Shown: piece after piece, positions 61,655 to 64,000 of the stretch | How the letters are laid out: every line of letters begins with the position of its first letter | How positions within the stretch are numbered: the stretch's first letter is position 1 | Source: Euglena gracilis | Taxonomy: Eukaryota > Euglenida > Euglenophyceae > Euglenales | Direction: 5' to 3' | Assembly: GCA_039621445.1 (NCBI GenBank) | Contig: CP154954.1 | Span: 45,859,847 to 45,923,846, forward strand | Length of the DNA: 64,000 nucleotides | Program-made: the position numbers and the translations under genes | The notes under the pieces: generated by a model | The model's database searches: none | What the model was told of the DNA's origin: nothing | The model's input: only the letters and a program-made list of their open reading frames with translations

Positions 61655-62198
61655 CGTGCGTGCGTGCGTGCGTGCGTGCGTGTTGATGATGGTGATGCTG
61701 ATGTGCCAGACTCGCACAAATGATCTTATCAAAAGTTGGCCCCATTGCTGCAAAAGTGGACGTTGTTTATCTCAAGTTATCTTTCATGGCCCAGTTCGCC
61801 ATTGGCTCCTGTTTGGAGATTCGGGTCTGAAGTTGATTTTCTTCATGAATAGTATATTATCGCTCATCGGGTCTGCGAACAGGGCAAAAGCATTATAAAA
61901 CGGCGTTTAAAACAAAAAAGCTGATTTCACGTGAAGATTTCAGTCTTTTGCGAGGTTGTCGCATGTCGCCACCAAGCACCTATGAAATGACTGGGCTTGA
62001 CTGGGCGTGACTGGGTCTGGGGCTCTGGATGACCACAGGTGCTGGGTCACCAACCTGGGACTTGCGTCCCTGATCACCATTGCCAATTTTTTTGCCATAT
62101 GGGATATGACTGTTGTCGCTTCTGGTCTCAGTTGCCGTTCCATTTTTTGGGTCGAGGTCCATTCTTTGGGCCGGCCTTGCTGCCGGGGCGGGCCGCCC
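60824..62198. other. Stretch without assigned exon
   Basis: Contains a GT/GC microsatellite (61620-61682) and mixed sequence. A GC-rich open segment near 61300-61450 was not convincing. Confidence 0.45.
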
Positions 62199-62286
62199 AT
62201 GTCGCACATCGAGGCGCTTTTGGCCCGGACTGCCTCCGACCTCAACCACCGGGCGTGGCGGCCGTGCTTCGAGGCCGTCAGCAAAG
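62199..62286 (+). CDS. Gene E exon 1, likely start
   Basis: ATG at 62199, donor AAAG/GTGCCC: MSHIEALLARTASDLNHRAW and RPCFEAVSK plus one base. GC-rich codons. The leftover G joins GC of the 63378 exon to make glycine. Confidence 0.5.
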
Positions 62287-63377
62287 GTGCCCCTGCCCCC
62301 CCCCCCCTCCCAGTCCTCTCTCGCACGGCACCGAAGTGGGCGACCTGGGGGGCACTTTCCCACAATGAAAAAATATTCACTCACTGATTTTTTGAATACC
62401 AGTCCCCCACTCTTCTCCCCTGAGGGCCGGTCACTCTGGCCAGGCACCTGGGCAGGCAAAGTTAAGCCCAAAAATATGTCCCTCTTTTTTTGGCGTCTCA
62501 AAAATGGATGACCTGAACACCTGCTGTCCTAGGAACAGAATAAGCCCCCCAAGCCCATAATAAAAACAAGCCACCTGGGCCCTTCTCAGGTGCTAACCAC
62601 CCCTCATTTTACAGGTGTTAAGCCCCCCATCTGCCCCCCTCAGGTGCCCCCTCTTGATTAGCCCCCCCCCCCCCAGGTGTCATTTACTTGTATCGCTTCA
62701 ATATGGGCAATTATTGGATAGCCTCACCCCAGATCTAAATTGTTTGTGCTATCAATTACTTACGACATGTTTGCCACCAGTTTTTTCTGGGGTGTGTGAT
62801 TCTAACTCCGGTAAACAGAAATGAGCAAGAGAAGGCACAGAGCAGGCTTCTGTTTTAGCAACTCAGAGCCCCTGGGAGGAGGGGAGGGAGTGAGTTCTGG
62901 CGGGGGTTGGGGTGTTAAAAAGAAGCCCAGCGCAGAGCTGGAGCTCTGCCATCCCGTTCTGTCAAGCTCCCGCATGTTGTTTATTCAGATCTTTTTTCAG
63001 ATTTTTTTTTGTATGGCAGAACTTTAATTTATAATGTTGATGCCTGGGGGGGTGGTGAACCTGAGCCCCATGGATATTTGGGGCTTAACCCATTGTCCTG
63101 TGAATTTTTCCTCTGGTTCGGTCAGTTGGTCAAAAAATTTTCGAGCCCAAACCAACTCCCAAAGAGGGTCACCCTAGCTGCCTTCCCTACCCCCCTTGGG
63201 GATTGGCGGTGCTTGCCAAGCCACCTCCACCCAGATACTAAAACACCTTTGACATTCAGTTCAATGCGCACATTCTTTCCGTATAGCTGTGCATTTTTTC
63301 TGCGGCCCCAAATGCCAGAGATTCATCCTACACAATTTTTGGGAAGAAGCCTGCCCTCAATTAGTGTCGCCCCTCAG

Positions 63378-63427
63378 GCCACATTGAGCCCGTGATGAAC
63401 CTTCTGGCCGACAAATCAGAACGACTG
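63378..63427 (+). CDS. Gene E exon 2
   Basis: CCCCTCAG acceptor, CGACTG/GTGCTT donor: after the joined Gly, HIEPVMNLLADKSERL, phase 0 end. Helical. Later exons were not resolved before the right edge, so the gene is incomplete here; family not recognised. Confidence 0.45.
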
Positions 63428-64000
63428 GTGCTTCTCCCTTTGTTTTCATCTTCTCTTCTCTCGTGGCTCTTCATTTCTGAAATTTTTTTTCGAGAGTGTG
63501 TCCAATTGAAACCGTTGGGGTTCATTCATGGGTGTCCCTTCATTTGTTACGCGCTTGAACTCCGTTCAGTTCGTTTGCCAGCCAGGTTTCTTTTCAACTC
63601 GAAAGGCCCTGCAGGTATCGTCCTTTCGGGTGTCTCTCACTTGACTGTCTGCCACCTTCCCACTTGCCAGATCGTTGGCATTGGTTTTGTCTTAGGAAGG
63701 TTCTTCTTCCTCAAAAGGCGCTGCGACTTGCAGGGAGTTGCCTTAATTTGAAGGCACACACTTTGAGATGGCTCCGGTATTTGCAATGAGCCAGGGCAAA
63801 GTCTGGCAAATGCTGGCAGCAGGTTTCTTTCTTTTTAAGGTCCGGGGGGGGGGGCTCCACCCAGCCCGGCGTGGGACCCCGTGGGAGGGACCCCCCAAAT
63901 TGGGCCGTCTCAGGGCATTTCCCAAAAGAAAATTGCCAAAGCCCACACCCGGGCCCCTGGCCCAGGACGCTCCCCATGGATTTTCGAAAGCTGAATCATC
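63428..64000. other. Right edge, unassigned
   Basis: A segment after the acceptor at 63670 (IVGIGFVLGRFFFLKRRCDL, stop near 63751) could be a last exon of gene E, but this is weak. A poly-G patch lies at 63842-63853. Confidence 0.35.

Overview
The window is nuclear DNA from a eukaryote with GC-rich, short exons (mostly 50-200 bp) embedded in long, AT-rich, repeat-packed introns with canonical GT-AG junctions and a few possible GC donors. Several internal arrays and elements carry TTAGGG-type repeats, so the organism probably uses a TTAGGG telomere. Transposon-filled introns, two coiled-coil/EF-hand-like proteins and GC-biased coding sequence suggest a unicellular alga or flagellated protist. 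The lineage cannot be fixed from sequence alone. Nothing looks prokaryotic: no operons, no Shine-Dalgarno sites, no CRISPR.

Layout. (1) 4302-15633, plus strand: gene A, a coiled-coil then EF-hand protein of unknown role; its 5' exons were not found. (2) 17735-25336, plus strand: a strongly divergent PCNA (sliding clamp) gene in about nine exons over 7.6 kb. (3) 28916-56074, plus strand: gene C, a roughly 880-residue coiled-coil protein in about 22 exons ending in an EF-hand-like pair. Six of its exons end with tryptophan exactly five residues before the splice junction, and an exon pair is tandemly duplicated. (4) 58389 to the right edge, plus strand: one or more weakly supported genes (exons at 58389, 59986, 60695, 62199, 63378). 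All supported exons are on the plus strand.

Between the exons lies a dense set of non-autonomous DNA elements. The best-bounded are a CAGGG/CCCTG family with 7-bp target duplications and subterminal decamers containing GAATAA (8-998, 4893-6583, 32027-32567), a nested TTAGGCGGCC element (5341-6255), a Tc1/mariner-like foldback element (1136-2208), an element with a 14-bp duplication (56206-57043) and an element with an 8-bp duplication (38461-38992). Most striking is 40269-41569. It splits one copy of a duplicated gene C exon, is flanked by a 7-bp duplication of exon sequence, and can be spliced out in frame: a recent intron gain caught against its intron-less sister exon. The 8.8-kb intron 44060-52833 is a satellite block: a 163-bp satellite with higher-order structure, palindromic CATGATGG repeats, CCCCCACA arrays and degenerate tRNA-like genes.

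Exon boundaries were assigned by eye from reading frame, splice consensus and phase. Homopolymer C/G runs make some of them uncertain by a base.
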